64,000 nt of DNA from Costus lasius (lineage: Eukaryota > Streptophyta > Magnoliopsida > Zingiberales > Costaceae). The notes beneath the pieces are model-generated. The model saw only the letters and a program-made list of their open reading frames with translations, was not told where the DNA came from and ran no database searches. Shown here one piece after another: positions 23,356-35,741 of this stretch. The DNA is taken from the NCBI GenBank assembly GCA_027563935.2, contig CM050447.1, positions 15,458,501-15,522,500 of the forward strand, read 5' to 3'. How positions within the stretch are numbered: position 1 is the stretch's first letter; each line of letters begins with the position of its first letter. Position numbers and translations under genes: made by a program.

Positions 23356-24785
23356 AAATACCTACGACTTAATTCTTTGTTTGTCCTCAAGCAAATAAAA
23401 TAGATCAATGAATAATTCAAAGTATGATAAGATAACCTCCCATATGCAATAGTAAATCTCTATAATACAATCATTCATGAAATCTTTTTCAATTTATAAT
23501 GCACAACGATTTTATATAAATACATTGCTTTTCAAAATTCAATAAAAGGGATCATGATTTCAATCAAATAGCTTTTCGCAACCTGCACAAAAGATGAAGT
23601 TTTCTGTCTCAAAGGCTCACCCAAATTTTTGTCTTAGCTTATTATGCTTTTGTTTACAGGAATTTGGTTTCCAAGATCTTTTTCCACTCTCTCTTTTTTT
23701 TTTCTATTTCATTCTTTTCTTGCATCATTCATATCCTCTAACTCGATTACCACCTTTTTTTTCTGGTGACGAGATTAGAGTGCACGGATCACATAATCAA
23801 TGCAATAGAACTCATATCCTCTAATTCGGAAAGAATTTACTAAGGACAGCGGAGTTTATGTGAAATAATTTCTCTCATGGCATGTACCCACATAGATACA
23901 TACTTTTTTCTATTTATTGCTTCAACCCATGACCTTCGGTACCACTGCGCTTTCCCACAGTGCCAAGTAGGGGAGTCCTCACCATTATTTTGTGGATCTT
24001 GGATTCTTATTTCCCAGCAAATAACATAATAGTATAAACAATTATTAGGTTTAAATCAACTTTAACCCCACTAATGCACTAGTATACTCATTTTATTTGA
24101 GAGAGATCACATCACCCCTTAAATTTCATTCATCAAATAATGTAATTAACAAAACTTCATACACTATATCATGAAAAATTAAAATTGACCTGATATGTAT
24201 TGAAGAAATAAACTCAACACAAGAAGATAGCTTATTCATGCTTACACATAGATATACAAAGTCTCCAAGAACACAAGACAAAAATCATGCATCACCACAA
24301 AGAAATATCTCACAAAAGTTCCAAGCACGATTGTATCCAAGATAGCTCAATCAAGAAAAACCATAATTTCGACTAACAGTTAACATATATCCAGATTACT
24401 TAGGTTCATACAATTCATTGTTTCATCCTAATGCACCAACATATGGTGCTGAATGAGATCCAGATAATAGTTTAGAAAGTAGTTCAAATATTCGTCAATC
24501 CAGTATTAAAGTATCAAAGTACAACCAAATCAAATTTCATTCAAACACACAAAATATCAATGACCATTAGCTTCAAAAGGCATAGCAAGATCACCTTTTC
24601 CTACAAAATGCTCATGCATTATCAAACATATATAGGTGCATAAATCATAAGATAGGATTAGTTATACTCACAAGATACTACTTGTCATCTGCATTTTAGT
24701 CCGTTTCCTCGTCATCTTGTTCTCTCGTGTGCTCATCCGAATCACTACTAGTGCCAAAGTGATCCTTCATAAAAGATTTCATACC
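23356..24785 (-). other. Athila B 3' non-coding region
   Basis: AT-rich and non-coding. It holds a polypurine-tract-like AAGTCGTAGGTATTT against the LTR and the conserved block around 'ccttcggtaccactg' at 23934-23970, with stem CACTG/CAGTG (23943-23947 and 23958-23962). Confidence 0.6.
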
Positions 24786-25988
24786 TCAAATATCCTCTTG
24801 ATTTTCTCTAACGACATTGAATAATTCTTTCATAAGACGCCCTTGTGAAAATACCTCTGCTGATAGTGCTTGGAATCCTGGATCTTGAGCGGTAGTCCAA
24901 TTTCTTTGAGGGGTTGCACCATGAGAAGAAGCACCAGACCGCGGCGGCGGTGAGTCATCATCCATCCAGCTAAATCTAACCCCCGTAAATGATGGTGGTG
25001 GCGGAACTGAATCAAGCAGAGTTGGGTTTTCTCTGGTGGCTGCATCTGGGGAAATCCTCCAATTCAGTTGGTTGCGAACTGTGACCCTTTCTTTGTTCGG
25101 CAAAGGCAAAGCTGGAGTATCCGGTCCAAGTATCAAAGAAAAACCATGACTCTCATGCAATATCATTCTCATAGCTACACACGATTCCAGATCAAGCTTG
25201 GGATTTTCTTTTGCAGTTTCAACTCCATATGGGTCTACATTCAAGGCCATAGCTATGGGAGAAATATATCCACCTACGACAATAGCGCCTTTTTGTGCTC
25301 GAGCCACCTTGTCAAAGTGTTTCACTAAGTAATATGCAACATCAACTTGATGACCATGTAACATGCACCACAAAAAATATAACTCTGTTTGACGAATCAT
25401 ACCATCACCTTCTCCTCTTCCAAAAACCGTATGTGCTAGAATTCTGTGCACATAACGCAAACATGGATTTGAGAGACTGGAAGCTCGTGCCATCTTAACA
25501 GAAAATTCAGAATTAAATGTAACTTGATACCAAAATGCTCTTTCTACATATTCCCTCGTTGGACGTGCTGTTCCACCGCTAGGTAATGATAGTATATTCC
25601 TCACATCCCTAAGTGAGAGACTCATCTCAATGTTTGCTAACCGGAAGGTTAAACAGCCCTTTGGCTTATGCTCGTATTCATCATGGAGTTCAACTTCCAA
25701 GCTAATAAGAAACTCCAAAACCAAGGGAATAAACGTCTGTGGAGTTAATTGGAAGAATCTCAATGCGTTAATTTGCCCAAGCATCCACTCCACATCTTCA
25801 TCTAAACCAAGAACTTCCATAGTTTTCTTATCCATATATCTTGTGTTAAGCATACGTCTGGAGCAAAGGGCATTGTATCGATTTTCTTGTTTATCATTCC
25901 TGAAGATGATGTCATAGGGGTTTGTGGTAGCTGTTGAAGAAGAGGGTTTCTTCCCCTTGTTCACAATCTTCTTGGTTCTAGGAGCCAT
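24786..25988 (-). CDS. Athila B downstream ORF, envelope position, intact
   Basis: Uninterrupted 400-codon ORF between pol and the 3' LTR. It starts MAPRTKK with a basic, Ser-rich N-terminus, followed from about residue 40 by a compact region. The pattern around NALRFFQLTP, GCLTFRLANIEMSLSLRDVRNIL and RAFWYQVTF resembles the plant retrotransposon ORF domain found in Athila-type elements (ATHILA ORF-1 / putative plant transposon protein families). The C-terminal 90 residues are Pro/Ser-rich. No signal peptide or clear membrane segment was seen, so an envelope role is not supported by its features, only suggested by position. Element A has lost this ORF. It is open although the element's gag and pol are interrupted. 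Function is unknown. Confidence 0.7.
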   Translation of the reverse strand: MAPRTKKIVNKGKKPSSSTATTNPYDIIFRNDKQENRYNALCSRRMLNTRYMDKKTMEVLGLDEDVEWMLGQINALRFFQLTPQTFIPLVLEFLISLEVELHDEYEHKPKGCLTFRLANIEMSLSLRDVRNILSLPSGGTARPTREYVERAFWYQVTFNSEFSVKMARASSLSNPCLRYVHRILAHTVFGRGEGDGMIRQTELYFLWCMLHGHQVDVAYYLVKHFDKVARAQKGAIVVGGYISPIAMALNVDPYGVETAKENPKLDLESCVAMRMILHESHGFSLILGPDTPALPLPNKERVTVRNQLNWRISPDAATRENPTLLDSVPPPPSFTGVRFSWMDDDSPPPRSGASSHGATPQRNWTTAQDPGFQALSAEVFSQGRLMKELFNVVRENQEDI

Positions 25989-26866
25989 GCTTTATGTTTT
26001 TGAGAACTAACGAGTAAATTTTTACAGGCTTTTCAAACAAATCAAAAGCAGAGCTCAGGTAAAGCGCAGACAGCCGTTCAAAAATCCTCAACTCAATCAC
26101 CGACCTTGATGCTTTAGTTCAAATCTGGTTGCAGCAATCAACTAAGGAAGGGCTTAATACCTCGTGTGAAGCCTTTGACAGCAGGAGGCAGCTTCGGCGG
26201 AGCTTAGGCGGCGAGAATCGAATGCCGGCGACGGTGTTGGAAGTTTCCGCCTAATGGAGCAAATCGAGGCTCCAAACGCCAAATCACCAATGATCAAGGT
26301 TAGATCTTGGTTAGGATAGGTCGCCAGGGGCTTTTGGTGGTGGAGAAAAGCTTGGAAGGAAGAAGCGGCGCGGTCGAGTGGAGAAAATGGGCGAAAACCC
26401 TAGAAATACGGTCGCGCTGCTCTTATAAGCAAATAGATTCACGGCCGTAAAAATTGTCACGGGCGGCCGTGAAATATTCTGTTCAGAAAGGGGCTACAAC
26501 TTTTACGGCCGTAAAAATTTTCACGGACGGCCGTAAAACATTCTTTTCTCGCGACACATTTTTTTTTTTAACAAAGAGAGAAACACGGCTATAAAATGTT
26601 TCACGGGCAACCGTGAAACTTTCTGTTCCCGAATAATACGGCCGTAAAAATTTTTACGGGCAAGTAGTATTTTTCTTCAAAAATTCTCCAATTTTCATCT
26701 CTCCCAGAAATTTTGTTGGAGGTTCCTACAAAGACAGAAAAGGTAAGTATTAGCCCTTGGGAAAATTAAAAGGATAAACAAAACCAAAAGAATAAGGGGG
26801 AATGCTTGGGTTGCCTCCCAAGAAGGGCTAAGTTTAAAGTCGCTAGCTTGACATAAATCTCTCTCT
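25989..26866 (-). other. Athila B spacer with palindrome array
   Basis: Non-coding DNA between pol and the downstream ORF. At 26440-26665 it has repeated ACGGCCGTAAAA and CACGGGCGGCCGTGAAA palindromes, each followed by a 'ttctgttc' tail. They are the same type as those in the LTRs of this element. The upstream 26200-26430 is GC-rich and may hold the downstream ORF's promoter or leader, which is an inference from position. Confidence 0.55.
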
Positions 26867-29800
26867 TCATGTAGGTGGTGAAGGTTCTGAAAGTTTCTGG
26901 TTGATAGTTTCCTCAATAGGTTCTGACAAGTAATAATGCTTCAGGCGTTGGCCATTCACCGTAAACTTTCCGGTCTTTTCACTCCAAATTTTGATTGCAC
27001 CATACGGATTGACATTAACAATCTTGAAAGGTCCTGACCATCTCGTTCTTAGTTTTCCTGGAAACAGCCTCAATCTTGAATTAAAAAGTAAGACGAGGTC
27101 ACCTTCTTGAAAATCTTTAACGATGATGTGTCGATCATGCCATTTTTTCGTTCTTTCTTTGTAGATTTTAGCACTCTCATATGCATTCATTCGGATTTCT
27201 TCAAGTTCATCAATCTGTAACTGTCTTTTCTCTCCAGTAGCCTTTAAGTCATAATTCAAAGTTTTTATTGCCCAATAAGCTTTATGTTCCAACTCTACCG
27301 GAAGATGACAACATTTCCCGTAAACAAGCTGATAAGGTGACATACCAATTGGGGTTTTAAACGCAGTCTGGTATGCCCACAATGTATCATCAAGCTTTAT
27401 CGACCAATCCGTCCTTGACTTCGAAACAGTTTTCTCAAGAATTTTCTTCAATTCTCTATTTGAAATTTCAACTTGGCCACTTGTTTGAGGGTGATAAGGA
27501 GTAGAAATTTTATGTCTCACCCCGTATTTCTTCATCAAAGTAGAGAATTCTTGCTCTATGAAGTGAGAGCCTCCATCACTTATAATGACCCTTGGAACTC
27601 CAAACCTTGGAAATATTATTTTTCTGAACAGTTTGATAACCACTCTGGAATCATTGGTCGGAGATGTCACGGCTTCCACCCATTTTGAGACATAATCGAC
27701 TGCTACTAGAATATACTTATTCCCACATGAAGATGGAAAAGGGCCCATATAATCGATACCCCACACATCAAATATTTCTTTTTCCAAAAGACTGTTCAGT
27801 GGCATTTCATCATGTTTTGAGATATTCCCCGTTCTTTGACATTCCTCACAAGTCAGGACAAAATTCCATGCATCCTTGAAAAGTGTTGGCAAAAAGAGAC
27901 CCGACTGAAGTACTTTAAATGTTGTTTTAGATGAGCTAGCGTGGCCTCCATATGCAGGACTGTGGCAATGGAAAAGTACATCCTTAACTTCTTCCTCTGG
28001 TAGACATCTTCTGTATAATCCATCTGCACATCTTTTGAATAGAAACGGATCTTCCCAATAGTAGTGCCTTGCTTCCCACAAAAACCTTTTTCTTCCCTGG
28101 TATGTCAAGTCAACAGGTAGAATATCAGCTACTAAATAATTCACAATGTCGGCATACCAGGGAGTATCAGCTTTCGCAATAGCGCAAAGGTGTTCATCTG
28201 GGAAGGAATCATCCATCTCATAATCCGCAGCTTCCTTTACTCCATCTTTTGCACAAAGGCGTGATAAATGATCAGCAACAGAGTTTTCGGCGCCCTTCTT
28301 GTCTTTTATCTCCAGGTCAAACTCTTGTAATAGAAGGATCCATCTGATAAATCTTGGCTTAGAATCTTTCTTACCCATGAGATACCTGATGGCAGCATGA
28401 TCTGTATAAACCACTACTTTAGAGTCGATAAGATATGATCTGAACTTATTGAATGCGAAAACAATAGCCAAAAACTCCTTCTCTGTGGTTGTGTAGTTGA
28501 TCTGTGCATCATCCAATGTCCTGCTTGCATAGTATATGGCATGCAACTTCTTCTCCTTGCGTTGACCTAGAACAGCACCTATGGCATGGTCGCTGGCATC
28601 ACACATAAGCTCAAATGGAAGTGACCAGTCAGGTGGCTGAATTATGAGTGCTGAGATGAGAGCCTCCTTAAGTTTCTGAAAAGCAATCAAACAATCTTCA
28701 TTAAAAACAAAAGGAATATCTTTACCAAGTAATAAAGTAAGAGGTCTAGCAATTTTCGAAAAGTCTTTAACAAAATGCCTATAAAAACCCGCGTGACCAA
28801 GAAAACTTCTAATTCCTTTAACAGAAGATGGCGGAGGTAGTTTTTCAATCACTTCTATTTTTGCCTTATCCACTTCAATACCATGACTAGAAATTAAGTG
28901 TCCTAAAACAATGCCTTCATTTACCATAAAATGACACTTTTCTCAATTTAAAACTAAATTATATTATTCACAACGTTTCAAAACTCGCGATAAATTAGAC
29001 AGACAAATATCAAAATCAGATCCATAAACGGAAAAGTCATCCATGAACACATCCATGATGTCCTCAATCAAATCAGAGAAGATGGCTATCATGCAACGCT
29101 GAAAGGTAGCGGGTGTGTTGCAAAGCCCAAAAGGCATGCGGTGATAGGCGAAGGTGCCATAAGGACACGTGAATGTCGTCTTCTCCTGATCTTCGGGGTG
29201 TATGAGGATCTGAAAGAAACCAGAGTATCCATCAAGAAAACAAAAATAGGAATTACAAGCTGGACGCTCTAGCATCTGGTCAATGAAGGGCAAAGGGAAA
29301 TGATCCTTTCGGGTGACGGCATTCAACTTCCGATAGTCAATGCACATCTGCCACCCTGTTACCGTTCTTGTTGGAATAAGCATGTTGTTTTCATTCTTTA
29401 CCACAGTAATCCCTCCCTTCTTCGGCACTACATGAACTGGACTCACCCACTGGCTGTCTGAGATGGGATAGATTACTCCGGCATCAAGAAGCTTCAAAAT
29501 CTCTTTCTTTACTACTTCTTTCATGTTTGGGTTGAGCCTCCTTTGGTATTCAATCGATGACTTGCTTCCCTCTTCCAAGAAAATCCTGTGCATACAGACA
29601 GAGGGATTAATACCTTTTATATCATCAATTGTATATCCAATTACTTTTTTATGTTGTCGAAGCTCATCTAATAGTCTAACAGTCTGAGAGGGATCAAGAT
29701 TCGCATTAATAATTACTGGAAAGGTAGCGTTTTCCCCAAGAAATTCATATCTCAGAGTGTTTGGGAGAGTTTTAAAATCATACCTCTTTTCTACTTTGCA

Positions 29801-30520
29801 CTTACCCTTCTCCATGTTTAATCGTTCTTCCCTCCCTTTTTTCGGCTCGAATGGCAATGCGGAGTTTAAAATCATAGAATACAAATTTACCTCATCCTCT
29901 TTATCACTGTCCTCATCATCAACAAGGCACACTTCTAATGGGTCTTTGCGCATTCTAATACCCATAGTTGTCGATATGGAGTCTTCCAGGGTCTCTACAC
30001 AACAACAGGAACCTGCAAAAGAAGGTTTCTTTAGATTCTCATTCAACTCAAAATCTACAGATTCTTCCCCTATCTTAAAAGTGAGCTTCCTATTCTTGAC
30101 ATCTATGATAGCTCCAGCTGTCGCCAAGAAGGGGCGACCTAATATAATGGGAAGTCTAGAATCCTCTTCCATCTCGAGGACAACAAAGTCGGCTGGCACA
30201 TAGAATTTACCGACTTTGATGGGCACGTCCTCCAAAATACCTACTGGATCTCGGACAGAACGATCAACTAACTGAAGTGAGACAGAGGTGGGCTTCAAAT
30301 CTCCTATGTCCAGCTTTTTGCATATAGAGTGCGGCATCAGACTGACACTGGCCCCTAGATTACACAAAGCTCGGTCAATAGACATACTACCAATCAAGCA
30401 GGGAATAAAAAAACTCCCTGGATCCTTAAGCTCGGGTGGCAGTTTATTCTTTATTATAGCGCTGCACTCCTCGGTAAGTGCTACTATTCCATGCTCCTCC
30501 AACTTCCTCTTGTTGGACAA
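26867..30520 (-). pseudogene. Athila B pol, nearly open
   Basis: Protease lies at about 29950-30520 with ASVSLMPHS and ILGRPFLAT. Reverse transcriptase at 28964-29700 has MCIDYRKLN, PFGLCNTPATFQ and FMDDFSVYG. RNase H lies around 28250-28700 with the TDHAA block. Integrase at 26867-28050 has [25 protein letters not shown] and [16 protein letters not shown], so all D-D-E positions are present. Two in-frame stops close together at 28928-28963 separate RT from RNase H. One is TGA in place of the TGG kept in element A, the other TAA in place of GAG. Otherwise the frame is long and open, fitting a young element. Confidence 0.85.
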
Positions 30521-30553
30521 AATTTCCTACAAGAACTTGGCGTAAGAAGGCAT

Positions 30554-32293
30554 CTAGGACAGAGCATCGGTGAAGGGTATATTGATGTAGAGCTTTTTGA
30601 GTACTTCTAAAAATTTTCCAAACTGCTTATCAATTTTAGATTTTGCCAATCTCTGGGGGAAATGTACTGGTGGTTTGTAAGGAGGTGGTGGTGTATACAC
30701 TGGTTCCTGGTCCTTTTCTTGCACAGTTATTTCTTCTTCTCTTTCCTTTTCTTCCGTGCATTCATCATTTTGCTCCTCCGGATCTTGTACAGCATCTGGT
30801 GCTCTGGGTTCATCCAGCTGTTTCCCACTGCGTGTAACAATGGCATTGTAGTGTTCTCGTGGGTTCATCTCTAGTTTCCCTGGCAGTCTACCTGTTGGCC
30901 TGCTTGAAGAGCTCGCCTATTGAGCTATCTGAGTTTCTAACATCCTCTGATGGGTCTTCATATATTCCATCTCGGAGTTGATATTCTTAATGGAGTCATT
31001 CACATGTCTGAATTCCTGCCTAAAATTGTCCTCCTGCTTCTCTAATCGCTGTAAGAACTTTTCGTTTTGTTTTTCCTGCGAGGCAATGAAGTTCTCTATC
31101 ATGATCTCCAGGTTAGACTTCTAGGGTGCTGGTGGCTGGTTATACTGCCTTGATTGATAATTTGAGGGTTGTCGATTGTTGTTCTGGGGTACTTGGTTTT
31201 GATTTTGATTGGTCTTCCAGGAGAGGTTGGGATGGTTCCTCCAACCAGGGTTGTAGGTATTCGAATATGGGTCATTTTGAGGTCTCCCATTGTAGTTTCC
31301 AATCGCATTTACTTGGTCGGAGTTGCTGTCCCCTTGTGTTGAAACTCCTAACTGACACTCCTCTGCATTATGTCCTGCATTGCCACAAATCTCACATGAG
31401 ATAGTATTAACGGTGACAGAATTAACATTCAAAGAGTTAATTTTATGGGTCAAAGAATCAACCTTGGCAGCAAGCGAAGTGATAGCGTCTAGATCATACT
31501 TACCTAACGCCTTAGCAGATGGTCCTCTTTCACTTACCCATTGACAATGGTTCAAAGCCATCTCCTCAAACAGATTAATCGCATCATCCATACTTTTATT
31601 CATGATTGCTCCACCGGCGGCAGCATCAACTGATATACGAGTGTTATAATTAAGTGCATTATAGAAAGTATGGACTATTACCCACTTCTCAAGGCCGTGA
31701 TGTGGACACATCCTCTGAAGCTCCTTAAATCGATCCCACACCTCGTATAGAGATTCTCCTTCCCTCTGAACAAAGTTCGTGATCTGGTTCCTTAGATGAG
31801 CAGTCTTACTTGGGGAAAAATATTGTGCAAGAAAGGCATTGGAGAGCTCCTCCCAAGTCGTGATGGAACCTGGCGGTTTTGAATGCAGCCATGCACGAGC
31901 CCTGTCCCTGAGAGAAAAGGGGAATAACCTTAGTCATAAGGCATTGCTAGAAACACCATTCATTTTCAAAGTATCACAATATTCAAGAAATATAGAAAGG
32001 TGCATATTAGGATCCTCAGAAGGTAGCCCTCCAAATTGGTTCTGCTGAACCATGGATAGTAGAGAAGGCTTGATTTCGAAGTTGTTCGCCTCAATGTTGG
32101 GGTGAGCAATACTAGAGCGGACTCCTTGATAGTTTGGATTTGCATAGTCCTTAAGAGTTCTCGGTTGCGGGTTTGCGTCACCCATCTTAGACTCTTTGGT
32201 CTTCTTTGCTAATTGTTTTCTGCGCAAGCGAAACGTACGTTCTGGTTCTGGATCTTCCTCAAATAGCTTTCTAGAGCACCTGGGCATAAACAA
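30554..32293 (-). pseudogene. Athila B gag, interrupted
   Basis: The N-terminus at 31934-32293 has CSRKLFEEDPEPERTF and NQFGGLPSEDPNMHLSIF. The central part at 31121-31741 has MDDAINLFEEMALNHCQW and the zinc knuckle CEICGNAGHNAEEC. A coiled-coil-like Gln/Glu-rich piece lies at 30917-31102, and an acidic linker at 30554-30868. Frame breaks near 31100, 31741-31934 and 30870-30910 prevent one continuous product. Confidence 0.8.
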
Positions 32294-32419
32294 TCAACAA
32301 ATTAAACTGAAAAGAAAAGATAAAGAATAAGTTTAAGAAGGGAACACAAAACAGAATTAAGAAGAAAATAAAAGTCTAGTCTATCAATTCTTAGATTGAA
32401 TCAATATTAGCGAAATTGG

Positions 32420-32437
32420 TCCCCGGCAACGGCGTCA
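32420..32437 (-). other. Athila B primer-binding site
   Basis: On the minus strand TGACGCCGTTGCCGGGGA lies just inside the 5' LTR. It differs from the site of element A by one base (TGGCG to TGACG), perhaps from decay after insertion. Confidence 0.7.
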
Positions 32438-32443
32438 AAAACT

Positions 32444-33990
32444 TGATGTGTCCGCAAGTGCACAGATACGTCGAAGTAATAAAAATATCGATCCCACAGG
32501 GACCAATGGCCAAGTACCGACTTATCTTAGGATTGTTAGCTAGACAAATCTGAAAAGAGTTGGAATTAATCTTAACTAAGTTGCAGAAAGAATAAAAACA
32601 CAACTGGGTTGTAATCAAATTATGGATAATCAGGACTTCGGGTTCACCACACTATGTTTCATGACTTGTTATAATTAAAATTATCTTAAGAAGATTTACT
32701 ATGATGAAGGGGATTTATCCGCATGTACAAATTGCCCCCTCTCAGCAGTACAATCCGGTGTCTATCCGAATTAATCCCCTACTCTCGTGGCTATTAACTC
32801 AAGATAAACCCAATGAGTTCTTGATAAATCAATAAAATCCCTCAAGCCGATTCGAACTACTCTCGTGTTTAAATCAACTTGTCCAACTATTATAGGTCCG
32901 ACATCACAATTCACTTCTCAGTTCTTCTTGTGATGTCTAAGACATGAAAATCATGGCCAGTAATTATCATGTAATAAGCACAACAATAATTGAATCTAAC
33001 AAGAGCAAATAACTTCAGAAGATATATAAAGCAATCAAGTCATGATAACAAAGAGGGCTACGCCCTTAATCCTGAATAGGAGTTTACGCTGACATGCTAT
33101 ACATGTTCACGTTTAAGAATTCCATGTTCATGCTTACAATCGACTAAAAAATATGAAAAAGACTAAGGAAAACAAAGATTGATGCTCCCTGATGAAGATC
33201 GTCGCCAACAATCCTTGGAATCTAAGCCTTTTCGGTGTGAAAACGCTAGTCGCTGTTTTCTGCCCTAGTTTTCACCTCTCCCTTGAATTGCCTTCAAAAA
33301 TTCGCCGAAAAAAGTCCCAAAATTCGGCCCAAATCTTCTTTAAATAGTTTCCCAACACTTCCTCAGGGTTTCCCCAAAAGTTCGCTCGAATCCGGATCGA
33401 ATCGGATGAAAACTCGAGTCAATTTTGAATTTGGCGGAAGAAATTACGGCCATAATTATTTTCACGGGCGGCCGTGAAACCTTCTGTTCAATTTCAATAT
33501 TTGCTTTCGATAAAATTACGGCCGTGAAAACTTTCATGGCCGGCTGTAAAACTTTCTGTTCCGTCTCGTGTTTTTGCTTCAACGCTTTTACGGCCGTAAA
33601 ATCTTTTACGGGTGTGGCCGTAAAATCTTCCGTTCAAATTTGATACGGCCGTGATGCAAATTACGGTTGAGCTGTGAAACGTTCTGTTTGTCCAAAAATA
33701 CAGCCGTAAAATAAATTACGGGCAGGCCGTAATAATCAGAACAGATCCTGATTGACTTGAAACTTGCTGGTCAACTTCGTCTTGACTTGTAGATTTCGTC
33801 TATGTGCTTGAAAACCTCAAAATCTATCAATTTGCAATCATTTTCACCTGAAATGTGATGAAAATAAAGAGAGGTGAAGATTCCAAACAAACATAGAAAT
33901 TTAAGTCAAAATATATGAAAATTCTAGCAAAAAAGAGATGAAATCCATTGCGAAAATATGCTCAGAATACAATACAAATGCGTGTCATCA
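32444..33990 (-). repeat. Athila B, 5' LTR
   Basis: 1547 bp, TGATG to CATCA on the plus strand, followed by the target duplication ACTCC (33991-33995). It carries the same palindrome array as its partner, at 33440-33735. Confidence 0.9.
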
Positions 33991-34109
33991 ACTCCCTTTC
34001 GAGTAGTATAGGTATAGCACATCAACGAAATGGATAAACCCTCAACCAAATGGGTTCTGACGCATGATTGGACTAGGGTCTCCCCGCTACATCTAAGCTC
34101 CTTATAATC

Positions 34110-34435
34110 CCCTCAAGTAAGTACAGTTCTGCAAGCGAGTTTTCTCCTAGAAAAGCTGATTAATAAACCTTACTAGAGTGATTAAAGGCTCAAGCATGCA
34201 CTTCCGGATAATGCATCCCTATAATCCCACGAGTAAGTACAGTTCTGCAAGCGAGTTTCCTCCTAGAGAAACTGATTGACAAACCTCACTAGAGTGATTA
34301 AAGGCTCAAGCGTATCCCTCCGGATAATGCTTCCCGTGTGTCCCATGAGTAAGTACAGATCTGCAAGCGAGTTTTCCTCCTAGAGATACTGATTAACAAA
34401 CCTTACTCAAGTGACTAAAGGTTAAGCATGCTCTT
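34110..34435. repeat. 116-bp internal repeats in solo LTR C
   Basis: The block 'agtaagtacag..ctgcaagcgag' begins at 34116, 34232 and 34348, a 116-bp period, with a more distant copy at 21722 on the other side of element B. Each unit ends with a 'gattaaaggctcaag' like block. Confidence 0.65.
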
Positions 34436-35524
34436 TGGGGTTACACAGGCAAAGTGTGCTCATAGGGTCAAGCAAGAACTTTGGACTAATAGAGTCAAAC
34501 CATTACAACTAGCAATTCATCAAGGGCTACCCCACATCCTGATTTAGAACTTAGCCTGTCATTATCATGATGAAAGCGTAAACAGTATCCTTTAACAACA
34601 TACGCATAAGCAGATTTGTGCAGGAATTACAAGTCAAAACTAAGATCATGCAAGGCTATGCTAGGATTATACAATAAGCGCAAGAAGTAGGATGAAACTT
34701 ATAGATCTTCCTTACAGATTTACTCTTAGGTAGCTCACGCAACAAGTGTCTTCAACAGGTATTGGTGCGCAACTCCTCTTCTCCTCTTTGCAAGGAAAAC
34801 TCCTCTCCGCATGATTCCTCTGCCGAGCCAATCCAAGGATCCTTCTCCTCGCTTCTTTTCAACCTTTTATTATAGTCCCCTCTGCGCCTTCTTCTTCTTC
34901 CCATCTCCTGCCAAAGCTGCTTTGAAATTGCCATCTCTGCTCAGCCGAAAGGAAACTCTACCGCCAGCCTCCATGCCCTGCAAAAGCTGCTGCAGCCAAC
35001 TACCTTCACGAAATCACCATTTCGTGATCAAATCCACCACCAAAAGCTGCTCCACGCCTCCTTTGTCAACGGGGGAGAAAGGTCCTTAACGCCCCTGAGC
35101 TTCCCTTAGGGTTAGGTCAATGAGATCTGGATGAAAATCGTGATTTCGTAACAAGCGGGTCCGTGATCTCAAGCGAGAATTTGGTCATGACCCGGTCATG
35201 ATTTATCGCTTGCAGCTTCTAGTATAACGACGATCACAGGTATGATTCTGGTCGGGATCCGGTCGTGATTTCCGACAAAGGTCTCGATGACTCCGAAATC
35301 CTCCAGTTAGGATCATTTTGAGTTAGGATGAGCTCCTCTACTACGAAAGTTCCAGAATCTACCCATTTTGTGGTCGTTTTGACCTGAAAACGTAAAATAC
35401 CAAGAGAGATGCAGATTCCATAGATGTATCCAAATAGAGGCAATTATGAGACTTAAAGTAGTAAAATGAGGATGATTTCATTAGTAAAATGACCGGTAAA
35501 ACTCTATATAAATCTGTGTCAACA

Positions 35525-35741
35525 CCAGCCGATGCGCATCTACGCCAGCCTCTGGGACGGCGACGATTGGGCCACCTACGGCAGCCTGGACAAGACGGAC
35601 TGGGCACAGGCGTCGTTCCTTGCCTCGTACTAGGGCTTCGTGGCCGACGCCTACGTCGCCGGTGCCGGCGAGAGCTGATTGTGCTCGGCGACGCGGGCCA
35701 ATTAGTGGTACCATGGGCTGGACGCCACCGGGGCCCAGAAG
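35525..35741 (+). pseudogene. XTH pseudogene, piece 3 (exon 3)
   Basis: It resumes exon 3 at the CCAGC target duplication and matches 44967-45187. Three premature stops replace codons of the intact copy: TAG at 35631-35633 (Gln), TGA at 35676-35678 (Ser) and TAG at 35703-35705 (Trp). It ends at AGAAG, where the fold-back MITE is inserted. Confidence 0.9.

Larger units (their letters stand above)
21274..35524 (-). repeat. Athila-type solo LTR C, split by element B
   Basis: The LTR pieces are 21274-21809 and 33996-35524, about 2.07 kb together. The ends are TG..CA and the flanking 5-bp target duplication is CCAGC. No internal coding region lies between its ends apart from inserted element B, so it is a solo LTR left by LTR-LTR recombination. 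Its end near 21300-21360 shares the conserved 'cgcaagtgcacgg' and 'tcgaagtaataaaa' blocks with the LTRs of A and B, placing it in the same lineage. It also contains internal repeats of about 116 bp at 34116-34430. Confidence 0.8.

Noticed and set aside
34811..35089. Pro/Ser-rich frame in solo LTR C
   Set aside because: It lies within LTR sequence, with no domain and no sign of a gene.
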